Source: JBPRGG01 sp051418075 (GTDB lineage: Bacteria > Bacteroidota > Bacteroidia > Cytophagales > Cyclobacteriaceae). Taken from it: 64,000 bases of DNA. The notes under the pieces are model-generated. The model saw nothing but the letters and a program-made list of their open reading frames with translations. It searched no databases and was not told where the DNA came from. The number at the start of each line of letters is the position of its first letter. Within the stretch, counting starts at the first letter, position 1. The stretch covers positions 1 through 64,000 of the forward strand of contig JBPRGG010000112.1 in NCBI GenBank assembly GCA_051418075.1. The letters are read 5' to 3'. The translations under genes were made by a program, and so were the position numbers. Positions 9,371 to 16,802 of this stretch are shown one piece after another.

Positions 9371-9395
9371 CACAGAGTTATTGTTTTGAGTCGAA

Positions 9396-9491
9396 ATGCA
9401 AAAAAAAGCTAGTATTTTTTTAATTATTCAGCTGCCCCATCAAACCCTCCCGGTGTTTTTCTTCTTATACTTTATAGTGTTTGTGATTTAA
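9396..9491 (+). CDS. possible 31-aa hydrophobic leader peptide or small membrane protein
   Basis: ATG at 9396 opens a 31-codon frame (start MQKKASIFLIIQLPHQ) ending in TAA at 9489-9491. The peptide has a basic N terminus and two hydrophobic stretches. It starts about 20 nt after the predicted transcription start from the TATATTTG element at 9363, and 61 nt before the ATG of the DedA-like gene. It may be a real small membrane protein, a regulatory upstream frame or chance; AT-rich DNA readily encodes such peptides. Confidence 0.22.
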   Translation: MQKKASIFLIIQLPHQTLPVFFFLYFIVFVI

Positions 9492-9552
9492 ATCATTAAA
9501 TTAAATTACGCCAATTACCTTGAAAGCACTGCAAAAACCATCACAAACTTTG

Positions 9553-10125
9553 ATGAATAAAAAAGAAGAAACCCAATTTTTTATACGGAATCTTATTAGG
9601 GGCCTGGTTTGGCTGACCGTGCTGGTAGTGGTTTATATTTTTGTCAAAGACCGGTTGGACCCTGATTATTTGATCTGGCTAAGACCAGTTTACGATCATC
9701 CCAATGCCGTATATGCAATTTTTGCAGTTTCAGAGATCCTGATAGGGATAATCCCTCCCGAGATCTTTATGATGTGGGCAGCCAGTAGCAATGACATTTA
9801 TGCCTATGCGTACAGTATCGCCTTATTAAGTACCATATCCTATCTGGCTGGTTTTATTGGATACTGGATAGGAATTTATTTTAATACTTCCAAGTATTAC
9901 CGTTTCCTTAAGAGGCGATTTTTAGGAAAATATGAAAAATACCTGAATAAATTTGGCGGGTTCCTCATTATAGTGGCGGCAGTAACACCTTTACCGTTTT
10001 CAGGAATTGCCATGTTGATGGGATCTGTCCGTTTTAGTTTAAAAAAGTACCTTTTATTTTCCTCATTGCGTTTTATCCGTTTCACCGCCTATTCCTTTGT
10101 AATCTGGGAAGCTCATGGATTATAA
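9553..10125 (+). CDS. DedA/VTT-domain (SNARE-associated Golgi type) membrane protein (190 aa)
   Basis: Integral inner-membrane protein with about five hydrophobic segments and a VTT-type core. Visible features are IGIIPPEIFMMWAASS (re-entrant loop region), a glycine-rich YLAGFIGYWIGIYF helix, and VAAVTPLPFSGIAMLMGSVRFSLKKYLLF, which resembles the second conserved loop. Family members act in lipid flippase-like functions or membrane homeostasis, but the substrate here is not known. A TTG codon at 9520 would add 11 residues; I chose the ATG at 9553 because the added residues are not conserved-looking and no ribosome site favours TTG. Confidence 0.8.
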   Translation: MNKKEETQFFIRNLIRGLVWLTVLVVVYIFVKDRLDPDYLIWLRPVYDHPNAVYAIFAVSEILIGIIPPEIFMMWAASSNDIYAYAYSIALLSTISYLAGFIGYWIGIYFNTSKYYRFLKRRFLGKYEKYLNKFGGFLIIVAAVTPLPFSGIAMLMGSVRFSLKKYLLFSSLRFIRFTAYSFVIWEAHGL

Positions 10126-10442
10126 TGATGTTTTTGCTTTAAATTGGATTCGCCAGCTGTAGTTGGAATGTATTCAAGAGCTGAAATCCGGAAATTTTTT
10201 CAATCCACAGCCGCTAAAATCCCAATTTTCAGAAAAAAGCAATTAGAAAATGACCTTATTCTTTGACCTTCTACCATGGTCGGCAGACTTGCCCCGGATA
10301 ATAAGTGTCATATCTTATCTAACGTTATTTAGATCTGAAACAAAGTAAGTTGTTGAAAATATATCAGCGCTCTCCTGGAGAGACGCTGATAAAAAACCAT
10401 CCTAATCTGCTCCTAACCGACAACACTACAACCTGCATTACA
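10126..10442. other. intergenic region of 317 bp between convergent genes
   Basis: Apart from the strong hairpin at 10362-10391 I see no gene, promoter or repeat here. Convergent transcription (plus gene ending 10125, minus gene ending 10443) fits its role as a terminator region. Confidence 0.6.
10362..10391 (-). terminator. intrinsic terminator after the 1-Cys peroxiredoxin gene
   Basis: TATCAGCG (10362-10369) pairs with CGCTGATA (10384-10391), and the intervening CTCTC/GAGAG extends the stem past one bulged A. On the minus strand the stem is followed by TATATTTTC. It lies 51 bp beyond the stop of the gene ending at 10443. Confidence 0.7.
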
Positions 10443-11099
10443 TTAACTGATTTGCTTACGAGCCAGGTAAAAATCCACCAGTTCTACCGAGTTATCAGCC
10501 AATCTTTCCTGCATTTGTTCCAGGGTTTTTGGAGGAGGCACAATCACTTTCTCCCCCTTACGCCAATTCAGGGGCAGGGCCACCTTATGCTGATCGGAAA
10601 ATTGCAAAGCCTCCAGAACCCGAAGTATCTCATCCATATTCCTGCCTATATTCAGGGGATAGTACATAATTAATCGGATCTTTTTACTGGGATCAATGAA
10701 AAACACCGCCCTTACTGCTGCAGTTTCGCTTTCATTAGGCTGTAACATACCATAAAGTTTGGAAACCTTCATGTCCAGGTCGGCAATAATGGGAAAACTG
10801 AAGTAAACCCCGGTCTTTTCCTTTACATTATTCACCCAGGCCAAATGAGAATGGATACTATCAATACTTAAGCCTAATAATTCCGTATTGAGCTGATCGA
10901 ATTTAGATTTATTCTCGGCAAATCCACTCATTTCAGTGGTACACACAGGGGTGAAGTCGGCAGGATGCGAAAAAAGGATTACCCATTTATCCTTTGCATA
11001 ATCAGAAAACCTGATGTTACCTACAGTAGTGACAGCCTCAAAATCAGGGGCTTTATCCCCTATTCTGGGCATTTGATTAATTTCTGGTACTTCTTCCAT
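10443..11099 (-). CDS. 1-Cys peroxiredoxin (Prx6-like, AhpC/TSA family)
   Basis: Thiol peroxidase that reduces hydrogen peroxide and organic or lipid hydroperoxides. The peroxidatic motif HPADFTPVCTTE places the cysteine at residue 53, with the active-site threonine at 50. That cysteine is the only one in the 218-aa protein, so there is no resolving cysteine and an external thiol must regenerate it. The C-terminal extension (about 160-215, with VALPLNWRKGEKVIVPPP) is the 1-cysPrx_C domain of Prx6-type enzymes. The gene is divergent from oxyR and has a TTTG-N20-GAAATTTG promoter (11137-11168) abutting an OxyR box, so peroxide induction through OxyR is the expected control. Confidence 0.94.
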   Translation of the reverse strand: MEEVPEINQMPRIGDKAPDFEAVTTVGNIRFSDYAKDKWVILFSHPADFTPVCTTEMSGFAENKSKFDQLNTELLGLSIDSIHSHLAWVNNVKEKTGVYFSFPIIADLDMKVSKLYGMLQPNESETAAVRAVFFIDPSKKIRLIMYYPLNIGRNMDEILRVLEALQFSDQHKVALPLNWRKGEKVIVPPPKTLEQMQERLADNSVELVDFYLARKQIS

Positions 11100-11136
11100 A
11101 TTTGAATAAGTTTTTTGGTGATCATTTTATTTGAAG

Positions 11137-11168
11137 CAAATTTCTCTTTTACTACTTTATTAGTCAAA
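11137..11168 (-). promoter_or_regulatory. promoter of the 1-Cys peroxiredoxin gene
   Basis: On the minus strand TTTG (11168-11165) is followed after 20 bp by GAAATTTG (11144-11137), a 7-of-8 match to the Bacteroidota -7 element. Transcription would start near 11130, about 30 nt before the start codon. The OxyR box begins at the upstream edge of the TTTG, the position expected of an activator touching RNA polymerase. Confidence 0.55.
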
Positions 11169-11204
11169 CTGATAATTTCTATATTTGCTATAGAAGTTAT
11201 CTAT
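11168..11204. promoter_or_regulatory. OxyR-type operator between oxyR and the peroxiredoxin gene
   Basis: Four quarter-sites are spaced by exactly 7 bp: ACTG (11168-11171), CTAT (11179-11182), ATAG (11190-11193) and CTAT (11201-11204). The Escherichia coli OxyR consensus is ATAG-N7-CTAT-N7-ATAG-N7-CTAT, so 14 of 16 defining bases match. The site covers the oxyR -7 element (11180-11187), ends one base before the oxyR ATG, and abuts the -33 box of the divergent peroxiredoxin promoter. This geometry fits autorepression of oxyR and activation of the peroxidase. Confidence 0.72.
11180..11187 (+). promoter_or_regulatory. -7 element TATATTTG of oxyR
   Basis: TATATTTG matches TAnnTTTG and would start transcription about 12 nt before the ATG at 11206. 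It lies wholly inside the OxyR operator. The -33 position has only a T-rich stretch. Confidence 0.5.
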
Positions 11205-11205
11205 T

Positions 11206-12153
11206 ATGAATCTGCAACAATTACAATATATTTTAGCGGTAGACTCACTCAGGCATTTTGGCAAGGCGGCTCAGGAATGTTTTGTTTCACAACCTACCCT
11301 GAGTGCCATGATACAGAAGCTGGAAGAAGAGCTGGATGTACAGATCTTTGACCGCAGCAAGCACCCCACTGTGACTACAGAATGTGGTAAAGAAATTATC
11401 GATCAGGCCAGAGTCATTCTGAATGAGATAGAAATGCTCAAACAAATAGCTCAAATCACTAAAGGTACAGTGAAAGGAAAATTAAAACTGGGCATTATAC
11501 CGACCATTGCACCATATCTTCTTCCCTTATTTTTAAAGGAATTGATGGACACATATCCTGAATTTATGCTGGAAATAAAAGAAGAAAGTACCAACAACAT
11601 TGTTAATGACCTGAAAAATGGCACCATTGATGTAGGCATTATGGCAACCCCCCTGGATGATCCTGAATTACATGAAGATCCTGTTTACTACGAACCATTA
11701 AAAGTATTTGTTTCTTCATTTTTAAAAGATGCTTTGAAGGAATACCTGGCCCCGGCCGACATAAACCTGCAGGATGTCTGGCTACTGGAAGAAGGAAATT
11801 GCCTGAGAGATCAATTCATCAATTTGTGCAACTTGAAAGAAAATAAATTACTGAATAAAAAGATCAAGTTTCAAACCGGCAATATGAATACTTTGCTGGA
11901 CCTGGTAGAATTAAATAAGGGGATCACCCTGATTCCCGGGCTGGCTACTTTTAAACTGAATCAGCAGCAGCAAAACCAGGTAAAGGAATTTAAAGCTCCG
12001 GTACCGGTGAGAGAAATTAGTTTTGTAACCTACCGCTCAGCTGCTAAAAAAAGATTGTATGAGATATTAAAAAATGTGGTCGCCCATAAAGTAAAGCCTA
12101 AATCTGATCAGATGATCCGGGATCAAAAGATACGGATCATCAATATTTATTAA
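11206..12153 (+). CDS. oxyR: OxyR, LysR-type hydrogen peroxide-sensing regulator
   Basis: DNA-binding regulator of 315 aa. An N-terminal winged helix-turn-helix (residues 1-60, with HFGKAAQECFVSQPTLSAMIQKLEEEL) is followed by a LysR substrate-binding fold (about 91-300). The redox motif EGNCLRDQFINLC contains Cys199 and Cys208, the same numbers and spacing as in Escherichia coli OxyR (GHCLRDQAMGFC), so disulfide-based peroxide sensing is very likely. It is divergent from a 1-Cys peroxiredoxin gene, and the 37-bp OxyR box between them supports direct control of both. The start is fixed by the HTH beginning at MNLQQLQYI. Confidence 0.95.
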   Translation: MNLQQLQYILAVDSLRHFGKAAQECFVSQPTLSAMIQKLEEELDVQIFDRSKHPTVTTECGKEIIDQARVILNEIEMLKQIAQITKGTVKGKLKLGIIPTIAPYLLPLFLKELMDTYPEFMLEIKEESTNNIVNDLKNGTIDVGIMATPLDDPELHEDPVYYEPLKVFVSSFLKDALKEYLAPADINLQDVWLLEEGNCLRDQFINLCNLKENKLLNKKIKFQTGNMNTLLDLVELNKGITLIPGLATFKLNQQQQNQVKEFKAPVPVREISFVTYRSAAKKRLYEILKNVVAHKVKPKSDQMIRDQKIRIINIY

Positions 12154-12191
12154 TGTATTAAAAGATTTGCTATTGGATGATATAGGTAGTG

Positions 12192-12392
12192 CTATTCGGC
12201 TTTTGGCCTGCCCCTTTTTAATACTGCCGGATAAAAAGACCAAACATATAAACCTGTAAGTAGTATAATACTGATCCACACCGGTATATGTACCGCTAAC
12301 AAGGATACGGTAAACATGGATATAAGCAAGGCCACACCCAGCAAAAGATGCCAGGCAAACTTTTTAAAGGTTGATAAACGAGAGGATTTCAT
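12192..12392 (-). CDS. small membrane protein of unknown function (66 aa)
   Basis: Predicted product has a basic N terminus (MKSSRLSTFKKFAWH), two hydrophobic helices (about 14-34 and 36-52) and a basic tail (LKRGRPKAE), a sensible two-helix hairpin topology with both ends in the cytoplasm. It is convergent with oxyR, 38 bp away. I do not recognise a family. The amphipathic pattern and charge distribution favour a real gene over chance. Confidence 0.5.
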   Translation of the reverse strand: MKSSRLSTFKKFAWHLLLGVALLISMFTVSLLAVHIPVWISIILLTGLYVWSFYPAVLKRGRPKAE

Positions 12393-12996
12393 TCAGTTAA
12401 ATTTAATGGATGAAGTTAGTTAAAAAGTAAATTCCTTACTGCTGGTATTTTCGTGTGGTCCTACCATGTAAGTTAATTAAATCTAAAGAATCTACCTGCA
12501 ACTTAACTGTCTGAGATTTAAATTTTTCTGTTGAATATATATTTGAAATAAGCTAAAATAGCTGGTTGCGAACCTATTAATTGGAAGGTGAATCGCTATA
12601 TTTTTTAGAATAGTTACAACTCCGGATTTTATTTTAGGAAAGCAAGTTCAGCCAAAGGAAATGAATTTTTATTAATTATCCATATAAACATTATAATTTT
12701 AACAAGGTATGGATCAGTTGCAGGACAGGTAAGAAAATATAGTTTTTAAACTTTTCCAATTCTGCTACTTTTTTATTCTATTGAAAAAACTCCTGTAAAT
12801 GAAAAGTGAAAAAAGGGATCTTCATGAATGATAGCCAAAAGGTCAATAAGTCTGACCTGCCAGTACCAAACAGCAGAATCAACTGAGTCAGGCAAGTGTA
12901 CTATTATTATCAAATGCCTGATAATATTTAAATGGATAATTCAATATTGATTTCAGAATTTGATTTTTTTACAGAGAAAATGCTGACTGATGTATT
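12393..12996. other. 604-bp intergenic region with no recognised gene
   Basis: AT-rich, with stops in all frames. The only structure seen is an AT-rich inverted repeat, ATTATCA (12906-12912) and TGATAAT (12919-12925) around a 6-nt loop, plus a looser TCAGGCA/TGCCTGA pair (12888-12920). Neither has a following T-run on the minus strand, so neither is a convincing terminator for the sulfatase gene. Confidence 0.5.
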
Positions 12997-14355
12997 TTAC
13001 TGATCCTTTTGCTGATATTGCTCCATTAATTGCATAAGCTGAGCCACTTTGTCCGGATGTTGCTTGCTTAAATCATTCATCTCTCTTAAATCCTTTTGCA
13101 GATCGTAAAGCTCTACCTGGTTCTCATTTCTGGATTGCAGCAATTTCCAGGAACCATCTCTTACTGCATAGGACTGTTTGGTTTTCCAATAAAACTGTCG
13201 TGAAGGTACTTCCTGATTTTCGCCGTTTAAATACTGCCAGATGTTTTTTCCATCAAGTTGTGTTGAAACAGCTTGATCCAGACCACTGCCGCTCATATGA
13301 CATATGGTGGGTAACCAATCCGAAACATGAATAGGAAAATCAGTGGAGCCTGCATTTATATTACCAGGCCAGTTAATAAAAGCCGGTACACGAATGCCAC
13401 CTTCGTAAAGATCACCTTTCCAGCCTCTGAGGGGAAAGTTATTTCCCAAAACTTTATGCGGAAGGTCTGCATATTTACCCCGGTATTCTGTTTGGCTGTA
13501 CCAGCTTTTTTGGCCACCATTATCACTTATGAATAAAATGAGCGTTTTTTCCCGCTGATTGGTTCTTTCCAGGGCTGCCACAATCTGGCCTATACCAGCA
13601 TCCATATGAGTTACGCTGGCGGCAAAAAGTTTCCGGCAGGGGTGTAGCTGCTGATCATCATATAGCACCTTCCATACTTCCGGCTCATCCAGGGGATAGT
13701 GAGGCACACTATAGGCTACATATATAAAATAAGGATCTTCACCGGCATTTTCTATCTTATTTACCACTTCTTTGGTGATCAGATCGGTAGCATGCCCTTT
13801 TTCCTCCAGGTATTTATCCTGCCTATGCCAGGATCGCATGTTTTCGTCCTGCGAATCATTCTTATAATTGTGGGTATAAGGATCTATCTGTCCATCCAGG
13901 TAGCCATAGGAAGTATCAAATCCATATTTTAAGGGGGTATATGGAGGGGAGCCCATGTGCCATTTTCCTACCAATGAAGTGGCATAGTTGTTTTTTTTCA
14001 GTAAAGCTGGTAAGGTAGGATCGCTCAAGGGAATGACTTCACCATAATCCGGACCCGTCACTCCATACCGGCTGGGGTACCGGCCCGTAATTAAACTGAC
14101 CCGGGTAGGCGTACAGGTAGGCATCACGTAATGCTGATCCAGCCGGATTCCGGTTTTAGCCAATTGATCAATGTTTGGGGTTTTGATTTCCGAACCATAA
14201 TATCCCACATCACTCCAGCCCAGGTCATCTGGTATGATGATGATGATATTAGGTGGTTGATCATGGTTGCTCTCCTGACCCATAGCTGCGGGAGAAGCAA
14301 AAATAGACAACATTGTAAATAAGATGCTGATCTTTTTCTGAAAGAAGGATTTCAC
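12997..14355 (-). CDS. secreted S1-family sulfatase, arylsulfatase B-like
   Basis: Exported formylglycine sulfatase of 452 aa with a Sec signal peptide (residues 1-26, cleavage after AAMG). The sulfatase signature C-T-P-T-R starts at Cys81, the residue that becomes formylglycine. Metal ligands are suggested by PDDLG (Asp43, Asp44) and by FISDNGG later; GKWHMG supplies the conserved lysine and histidine. The order of motifs, including FGYL-like SYGYLDGQIDPYTH, resembles N-acetylgalactosamine-4-sulfatase (ARSB) relatives, though bacterial substrates in this branch vary. It follows a DUF1080 lipoprotein gene by 32 bp and is probably co-transcribed with it. An anaerobic or aerobic formylglycine-generating enzyme is not in this window. 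Confidence 0.92.
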   Translation of the reverse strand: MKSFFQKKISILFTMLSIFASPAAMGQESNHDQPPNIIIIIPDDLGWSDVGYYGSEIKTPNIDQLAKTGIRLDQHYVMPTCTPTRVSLITGRYPSRYGVTGPDYGEVIPLSDPTLPALLKKNNYATSLVGKWHMGSPPYTPLKYGFDTSYGYLDGQIDPYTHNYKNDSQDENMRSWHRQDKYLEEKGHATDLITKEVVNKIENAGEDPYFIYVAYSVPHYPLDEPEVWKVLYDDQQLHPCRKLFAASVTHMDAGIGQIVAALERTNQREKTLILFISDNGGQKSWYSQTEYRGKYADLPHKVLGNNFPLRGWKGDLYEGGIRVPAFINWPGNINAGSTDFPIHVSDWLPTICHMSGSGLDQAVSTQLDGKNIWQYLNGENQEVPSRQFYWKTKQSYAVRDGSWKLLQSRNENQVELYDLQKDLREMNDLSKQHPDKVAQLMQLMEQYQQKDQ

Positions 14356-14387
14356 CGTATATGATACTGCTAATGTTAAACTTTGCC

Positions 14388-15158
14388 TTACAACTCTTTG
14401 ATCCTGATATCTCTCCAGGCTACCTGATAAGGACCGGAGCCGGCTCTTACCCCATGAACCTGCAGACCAATAAACCCTCGGGGAAATTCCTGATACACCT
14501 CCTGGTCGGTCAAATCTGATATTTGTTCACCATTGATAAAGGTCTGGATGCGAGGCCCTTGGGCAACAATACGGTATTGGTTCCACTCGCCATCTTTAAA
14601 AGTGGTATGGGGAACAAGCTTATCTTCCGGTGTGATCCAGCCATTACCAGTTCCTTCACTGTAGATATATCCTGCCTCTGCCCCTGCTTCACCACTGGAT
14701 TCTATTTCCACCTGAGGGCCTATAACCCGTCCTGCAGATTGGTTGTGGCCGTCTCCAACGGCTTCATCCCTGGTTTTTGACCTGATTTGTATTCCTGAGT
14801 TAAGCCCGGTATCTACTTTAACTTCCACCATCAATTCAAAATCTCCATAGTCCTGCTCAGTGGTAAGAAAGGAATTGGGACTACCTTCCACAGTAGTACC
14901 TACGATTGTACCATCTATTACCTCATAGGTGGCGGTACCATTTTTTTGAACCCAACCCTCCAGAGATTTACCATTAAATAAAGCGGTCCATTCATCTTCC
15001 TGATTAGAGGATGCTTCTACCTGGTCCGTTTCCGATTGAGCATTATTATTTTGTCCGGAATCACAGGCATTTAATAATAAAGCAACGCCTCCCATTAAAG
15101 CTATCAATAGGAATGTCCTGAACGAAACGAGTAATTTATCAGCCATATTATTTATCAT
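14388..15158 (-). CDS. DUF1080 (3-keto-disaccharide hydrolase-type) lipoprotein
   Basis: Lipoprotein of about 256 aa. The signal segment LIALMGGVALLLNAC ends in a lipobox with the lipidated cysteine near residue 32. An acidic linker follows, then a DUF1080 domain (about 55-255) of concanavalin-like beta-sandwich type, with typical motifs EWTALFNGKSLEGWV, GLNSGIQIRS, EWNQYRIVAQGPRIQTFING and GFIGLQVHG. Members act on or bind 3-keto-sugars and other glycans in the periplasm. A second ATG five codons in (MADKLLVS) is an equally good start. First gene of a pair with the sulfatase. Confidence 0.88.
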   Translation of the reverse strand: MINNMADKLLVSFRTFLLIALMGGVALLLNACDSGQNNNAQSETDQVEASSNQEDEWTALFNGKSLEGWVQKNGTATYEVIDGTIVGTTVEGSPNSFLTTEQDYGDFELMVEVKVDTGLNSGIQIRSKTRDEAVGDGHNQSAGRVIGPQVEIESSGEAGAEAGYIYSEGTGNGWITPEDKLVPHTTFKDGEWNQYRIVAQGPRIQTFINGEQISDLTDQEVYQEFPRGFIGLQVHGVRAGSGPYQVAWRDIRIKEL

Positions 15159-15311
15159 TTTATTTTTAAATTTTGAGCATTAAGATTGTAATACCCAACG
15201 AATTTATGAAAAAATATCAACAGCACAAGATATATCCTGACAATAAATCAGTACAAATTATGTATTTCACTAATGCTGCCGGACTTTAAGATAAATACTC
15301 CCCTGTTTAAT

Positions 15312-15350
15312 AAAAAAACCCACTCGTAATTTAATCCAAGTGGGTTTTTA
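15312..15350 (-). terminator. intrinsic terminator downstream of tRNA-Arg
   Basis: ACCCACT (15318-15324) pairs with AGTGGGT (15339-15345). The flanks are seven A's on one side and TTTTTA on the other, so it works in both directions. On the minus strand it follows the tRNA gene and ends in a run of seven T's. Confidence 0.75.
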
Positions 15351-15382
15351 TTCTTTTTCATTATCACTAAATTTCAAATTCG

Positions 15383-15456
15383 TGAACTTGGAGGGACTCG
15401 AACCCCCAACCTCCTGATCCGTAGTCAGGTGCTCTATCCAATTAAGCTACAAGTCC
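15383..15456 (-). tRNA. tRNA-Arg (anticodon ACG)
   Basis: Read on the minus strand, the acceptor GGACTTG pairs with CAAGTTC (one G-T), the D arm is GCTT/GAGC, the anticodon stem CCTGA/TCAGG encloses loop CTACGGA with anticodon ACG, the variable loop is AGGTT, and the T arm GGGGG-TTCGAGT-CCCTC is intact. Discriminator base is A (15383). CCA is not encoded. ACG is normally edited to ICG and reads CGN arginine codons. Confidence 0.96.
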
Positions 15457-15524
15457 AGAAATGATTTTTTAAATCTTTTAACGCCTGTTTTCGTATGTAA
15501 GCTTAACGTTCAAAATTTAGGATG

Positions 15525-15532
15525 CAAAATTA
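15525..15532 (-). promoter_or_regulatory. -7 element TAATTTTG, probable tRNA-Arg promoter
   Basis: Minus-strand TAATTTTG fits TAnnTTTG. It would start a precursor about 60 nt upstream of the tRNA 5' end at 15456. No clear -33 element. Confidence 0.4.
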
Positions 15533-15586
15533 ATGAATATATTTTCCTAAAAAAAGCATTTATTATTCAACCTTTATAAAAAACAT

Positions 15587-15594
15587 TATCTTTG
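15587..15594 (+). promoter_or_regulatory. -7 element TATCTTTG upstream of the barrel protein gene
   Basis: TATCTTTG matches TAnnTTTG. Transcription would start near 15601, about 29 nt before the ATG at 15630. Confidence 0.45.
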
Positions 15595-15629
15595 CCTAAT
15601 CATTAAATATAAAAACCAAAAAATAAAAC

Positions 15630-16376
15630 ATGAGAATAATACTTTTTGTCCTGATTTCTATTTTTTATATTCATACATCTTACGCAGGCAATGGTTCCAA
15701 AGAAAGCAATTTTCTCAGCCCTAAATCAACCCAGCAGGCAGCCAGACCCAATTTCCCTGGTGATTTTATGCTTGAAGTAGGTTTTACACTGCTCAATTCT
15801 CCTCCGGATCTTGATTTAAGGTTGTTCGGTTCAAGAGGTGCCAATATTTATTACCTTTATCATTTGCCTATTGGTAATTCCAATTTCTCCTTTCATCCGG
15901 GATTAGGGCTAGGGATGGCTAATTATAACTTTAAAGACAGCGTAACCCTGGTTACGGATGACCAGGGGCAAACAGATTTTGTGAATATATTCAACTACCT
16001 GGAAAATGACCAGTTAAATGTGATCAAGTCTAAATTATCAGTCAACTATCTGGATATTCCGATGGAACTTAGATTTAATTTAAATAAAGAAAATCCATAC
16101 CGCGGCTTCAAAATGGCTGTGGGAGGAAGAATAGGAATATTATTTGATTCACATACCAAGGTCAAATATGAAGAAGACGGAGACGCAAAAAAATTAAAGC
16201 GAAAAGAAAAATATGACTTAAATTCTTTAAGATATAGCGTCTACGGTAGAATTGGCATAGGAGGTTTCTCTGTATTCTATTATCAAAATCTTTCAAGCCT
16301 GTTCCAAAAGGATGAAGGTCCGTTTGATCAGGAGGTGAATTCATTTATGGCGGGGGTATCCATTGCCTTATTTTAA
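15630..16376 (+). CDS. outer-membrane beta-barrel family protein (248 aa)
   Basis: Exported protein with a signal peptide (MRIILFVLISIFYIHTSYA, cleavage after YAG region near 20). The mature part has alternating hydrophobic and polar residues typical of transmembrane beta strands, for example FMLEVGFTLLN, FHPGLGLGMANYNF and SLRYSVYGRIGIGGFSVFYYQ, and ends MAGVSIALF with a terminal phenylalanine, a common outer-membrane insertion signal. It resembles PorT-like or OmpW-like barrel proteins. The function is unknown. A second exported gene follows 21 bp later. Confidence 0.8.
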   Translation: MRIILFVLISIFYIHTSYAGNGSKESNFLSPKSTQQAARPNFPGDFMLEVGFTLLNSPPDLDLRLFGSRGANIYYLYHLPIGNSNFSFHPGLGLGMANYNFKDSVTLVTDDQGQTDFVNIFNYLENDQLNVIKSKLSVNYLDIPMELRFNLNKENPYRGFKMAVGGRIGILFDSHTKVKYEEDGDAKKLKRKEKYDLNSLRYSVYGRIGIGGFSVFYYQNLSSLFQKDEGPFDQEVNSFMAGVSIALF

Positions 16377-16397
16377 TTATATTTAACATTTATTGTA

Positions 16398-16766
16398 ATG
16401 CGTTACTTATTATTATTCACCCTATTATTTTTTGTACATCACCCATCAAAAGCTCAAACTGCCTTATCTCCCAATGTTGATTCCCTTAAACAGGAGATTT
16501 TAAAGGTGAATCTGGAGATGGATCATATGCAGCGAAACCTGGTAAAATCCTACAAAAGATTAAAAACTGGTGTTCTGATTGCTTCAGTAGGCTACTCTGT
16601 AGTAATTGCGGGGGGGCTGATGCTGGGCCGGGATAATGATCAGTTGGGTCAGGCCTTGTTGGTTACCGGAGGAGTGATTGGTTTTGGAGGAGGCATTTTG
16701 ATTTTTGATTCTTTCAAATTCATCGGGCAGGCAGGTTCTCCTCCACCTGCGGCAGCTTATCCCTGA
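16398..16766 (+). CDS. small exported protein with a transmembrane pair (122 aa)
   Basis: Signal peptide MRYLLLFTLLFFVHHPSKAQ, followed by a short coiled-coil-like helix (about 28-57, VDSLKQEILKVNLEMDHMQRN) and two hydrophobic glycine-rich helices (about 58-78 and 87-106), then a proline/alanine tail. I recognise no family. It lies 21 bp after the barrel protein and is probably co-transcribed with it, perhaps as an envelope partner. Confidence 0.65.
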   Translation: MRYLLLFTLLFFVHHPSKAQTALSPNVDSLKQEILKVNLEMDHMQRNLVKSYKRLKTGVLIASVGYSVVIAGGLMLGRDNDQLGQALLVTGGVIGFGGGILIFDSFKFIGQAGSPPPAAAYP

Positions 16767-16802
16767 TCTTGGTTTAAGTGGTTTTTATAAAATCTGTTTT
16801 TT

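Noticed and set aside
10355..10369. 15-bp sequence GAAAATATATCAGCG shared with 38205-38219
   Set aside because: In 64 kb of AT-rich DNA a shared 15-mer on either strand is expected by chance; the flanks differ completely, and only the first copy is part of a hairpin.
12906..12925. Inverted repeat ATTATCA/TGATAAT as a terminator of the sulfatase gene
   Set aside because: The stem is AT-only apart from one pair and no T-run follows on the minus strand, so termination there is not supported.
15383..15456. tRNA-Arg as an integration site for a mobile element
   Set aside because: No integrase gene, no repeated tRNA 3' end and no change in gene character on either side were seen.
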